DNA from: a virus
IMG/VR virus record: IMGVR_UViG_3300036770_006434
Span: 62,001 to 126,000 of that record
DNA length: 64,000 nt
Strand: one strand, 5' to 3'
The translations under genes were made by a program, and so were the position numbers. Below are positions 62,162 through 64,000 of this stretch, in pieces. The notes beneath the pieces are model-generated. The model saw nothing but the letters and a program-made list of their open reading frames with translations. It did not search any database and was not told where the DNA came from. Position 1 is the first letter of the stretch. Each line of letters starts with the position of its first letter.

Positions 62162-63298
62162 ATGCCCGCATCCACTCCTCGCACTCGTCTTATCTTCCAG
62201 AACGTCAACGCGTTTGTCGGCCCTGCGGCCGGTTCTGGAACCACGGCTACTGGCGCTCACTATACCAGCGGCAATGTTCCCATTGGAAATCTTGTCGCTG
62301 AAATCGCCAATGTGACCTCGGCCACGCTGAATGTCGGTATCAACCGACAGGACATCAATGTCTTCGGCGTTCTTAACCGCGTTGATCAGATCATCATCGC
62401 TCCTCCGAGTATTACGATGGACCTGTCTTGGAACGTTACGGACGGTTACAATGAGTCGATTGTTGGTCTCAACGCTCTTGGAGGTTCTTTTATCTCTGGG
62501 CTTTTGACGAAGGTTTCGGATTCAAAGAATTACTTCTTAGCTATTTCGCAACAAGGCATTGATGATGACGGTGTGACCAACCCCAATCAGCGCGACGTTC
62601 TCGCCGTTGGCAATGGGTTTATATCAAATTATACGTTCAATGCCGCGGTCGGTCAAGTTGCTACGGCCTCAATTTCGATTGACGCCATGAACGTTGTGGG
62701 CTACACGGGCGCGAGCGGAAATAACATTCCAGCCATCAACCCTGAAACCAGCAGCCGAGTCACGACTTGGAACTTCCAGCTTCCGACTGCTACTACTATT
62801 ACGGGTGGCAACAACGTTTTCGCCCTTCGCCCCGGTGATATTACGCTTTCTTTCCCGACCAACGCCGGATTCCTTTCGCCACTGAGCGGTCAAAACGCGA
62901 TCAACGTTCAATCGGTCAGCATGTCTGTTCCGATCAGCCGTGTGACGCTTGACCGTTTGAACTCAACTTTTGGATATAGCCGAGAAATTCAGTTCCCGGT
63001 CAACTGTTCGCTGGCGATCCGCGCTCTGGCCACAGAAGTAAACCCGACCTCGTTTGATTCGCTTTACTGCAATGACCAAGCCTATAATTTGACGCTTACC
63101 CAGCGCCAGCCTAGCTGCAACGGAACAGGACTTAACGCTTTGATCATCGGATTTAACGAAGCCAAAATTGCAAGCTGGTCGCAGGGAATTACGGTCGGCG
63201 GAGACAGCACAATTGATATAAATGCGGTAGCACAGATCGCTGGCGCTACAGCTACTGACGGTATCACGTTCTCCGGTTACGGAGCGGTTCGGATTTAA
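62162..63298 (+). CDS. Tail-tube-like protein, paralog 2 (probable major form, 378 aa)
   Basis: 378 residues, beta-rich with no long helices; RLIFQNVNAFVGPAAGSG near the start, GVLNRVDQIIIAPPSITMDLSW and SIDAMNVVGYTGASGNNIPAI centrally. It stands between a GTGTAACC signal and the strongest terminator of the region, as a highly expressed structural gene would. A paralog is the gene at 61117. The call of major tail tube is an inference. Confidence 0.5.
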   Translation: MPASTPRTRLIFQNVNAFVGPAAGSGTTATGAHYTSGNVPIGNLVAEIANVTSATLNVGINRQDINVFGVLNRVDQIIIAPPSITMDLSWNVTDGYNESIVGLNALGGSFISGLLTKVSDSKNYFLAISQQGIDDDGVTNPNQRDVLAVGNGFISNYTFNAAVGQVATASISIDAMNVVGYTGASGNNIPAINPETSSRVTTWNFQLPTATTITGGNNVFALRPGDITLSFPTNAGFLSPLSGQNAINVQSVSMSVPISRVTLDRLNSTFGYSREIQFPVNCSLAIRALATEVNPTSFDSLYCNDQAYNLTLTQRQPSCNGTGLNALIIGFNEAKIASWSQGITVGGDSTIDINAVAQIAGATATDGITFSGYGAVRI

Positions 63299-63324
63299 CT
63301 CAAAACACACTTCAAACCCCTAGA

Positions 63325-63350
63325 CCCGCAGACTAAAATCTGCGGGTTTT
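63325..63350 (+). terminator. Intrinsic terminator
   Basis: CCCGCAGA (63325-63332) pairs with TCTGCGGG (63339-63346), followed by a T-run (63347-63350, then more T). Confidence 0.85.
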
Positions 63351-63379
63351 TCTTTTTTCTGAAACTCCACCATTTTCCT

Positions 63380-63387
63380 GTGTAACC
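63380..63387 (+). promoter_or_regulatory. GTGTAACC motif after a terminator
   Basis: 64 nt before ATG 63452 and about 30 nt after the terminator above; again transcription has to restart here. Confidence 0.5.
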
Positions 63388-63451
63388 CCACTTTGCAGGC
63401 TTCTGTCAAAGGTCGCCGGCAGGAACGGAAGAGTAATACGAAACATTTCAC

Positions 63452-63769
63452 ATGAACGGAACGGAGCATTTTAGTCCGCACATTGTCGTGCCGGACCCCA
63501 CCGAACTGCTGAAGACCAAGGTTACCTTGGCTATCAACAGGATTATGGCGAACTATCTGACAAATCTGGAGCAGCTGGCAGATGAACACGATGAAGCCAT
63601 GGGTAAATTGATAGATACCCTGCCGCCGGAGTATAAGGCCAATGTCCATCTCGCTGACATCTATGGAGATACGAGATTTGAGGCTATCCGTAAGTTCGTT
63701 CTGAAGAGCGGGAATGACGGTAGGAGAGAGATTGAGGAAATGATTGATTTTCTCAAAGGAACAAAATGA
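63452..63769 (+). CDS. Hypothetical protein, 105 aa
   Basis: Helical protein (TELLKTKVTLAINRIMANYLTNLEQLADEHDEAMGKL) located right behind the tail-tube-like gene, the usual place of a tail assembly chaperone, but no slippery frameshift site was seen and it overlaps the next gene by ATGA. Name withheld. Confidence 0.55.
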   Translation: MNGTEHFSPHIVVPDPTELLKTKVTLAINRIMANYLTNLEQLADEHDEAMGKLIDTLPPEYKANVHLADIYGDTRFEAIRKFVLKSGNDGRREIEEMIDFLKGTK

Positions 63770-63978
63770 AAGACGGGGCGATAAAGTTGGTGATAAAATC
63801 CGACGGACTCTCTACAAACACCCACTTGTGTTTATCCAATGGAGAAAAACTTGAACAGGTTGAATCGGTGCATTGGAGCATAAAGGTCGGAGAGGCGGCA
63901 AAATGCGTTTTAACTATGGCGGCAATACCCGTAGAGCTGGAGACAGACATGGAATCAGTTGAAATTTCAAGAAACTAA
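63766..63978 (+). CDS. Small conserved phage protein, 70 aa
   Basis: IKLVIKSDGLS...LSNGEKLEQVESVHWSIKVGEAAKCVLTMAAIPVELE: the G-x-x-L-x-x-V-x-S-x-x-x-x-x-x-x-G-E pattern with an I-P-x-x-x-E ending is seen in many small phage proteins of unknown function. Stop TAA at 63976-63978; nothing complete follows to the window end. Confidence 0.6.
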   Translation: MKDGAIKLVIKSDGLSTNTHLCLSNGEKLEQVESVHWSIKVGEAAKCVLTMAAIPVELETDMESVEISRN

Positions 63979-64000
63979 CAAAGAGCAAATCAGAAAAATG

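Noticed and set aside
1-64000. tRNA genes and CRISPR arrays
   Set aside because: No cloverleaf with acceptor and T-arm and no regularly spaced repeats were seen on reading either strand; a covariance search was not possible.

Overview
The window is a 64 kb piece of a large tailed double-stranded DNA phage (Caudoviricetes-type). Evidence is a replication and nucleotide module, tail-tube-like structural genes, no host housekeeping operons, very tight gene packing (many ATGA, GTGA and TAATG start/stop overlaps), many homing endonucleases and a protein-splicing intein. The host cannot be named. Most starts lack a Shine-Dalgarno sequence and many sit in an AACTATG or CTATG context, which points to a host that does not depend on SD pairing. 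No tRNA, CRISPR array, integrase, terminase, portal or major capsid gene was seen; the missing head genes probably lie beyond one of the window edges.

Layout: 1-12.3 kb, leftward, holds a replication and DNA modification block: PHP/PolIII-alpha-like polymerase (partial), PD-(D/E)XK nuclease, SLOG protein, Dam-like methylase, Toprim primase, DnaB-like helicase, three calcineurin-like phosphoesterases, a beta-class DNA methylase, dUTPase and a RecA-like recombinase. 12.3-14 kb is a triple-overlap locus: a 5-methylcytosine methyltransferase, a second same-strand frame that also looks coding, and an HNH endonuclease. 14-24 kb carries thyX interrupted by an HNH intein, gmd, a CheY-like receiver protein, nrdB and nrdA. 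24-47 kb is an unusually large leftward glycan cassette: about eleven glycosyltransferases, a split transketolase, an epimerase, FkbM and other methyltransferases, a sulfotransferase-like and a kinase-like protein, a lipoprotein S26-type peptidase and a Tat-signal protein, mixed with small unknown genes.

About 46.95-47.98 kb is a 1 kb gene-free divide. A leftward promoter (46987-47014) and a rightward consensus promoter (47243-47270) fire away from each other, with inverted repeats, a structured transcribed region (candidate noncoding RNA) and a pair of imperfect direct repeats. Rightward from 47.98 kb come small genes, a GT4 enzyme, a GIY-YIG endonuclease, an SSB-like protein, a 1043-residue multidomain glycosyltransferase, a probable annealase, and then connector/neck and tail-tube-like genes in paralogous pairs up to 64 kb.

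Two promoter-like signals recur. One is TTGACW-N16-TANNNT with a constant 16 bp spacer, often so close to the start codon that the mRNA would be nearly leaderless. The other is GTGTAAC(C), found in front of most of the structural genes and several others on both strands. Putting the parts together (inference): the phage builds its own dNTP pool (RNR, ThyX, dUTPase), replicates with its own primase, helicase and polymerase, methylates its DNA with three enzymes, and spends about a third of this window on making or remodelling a glycan, either on the virion or on the host surface.
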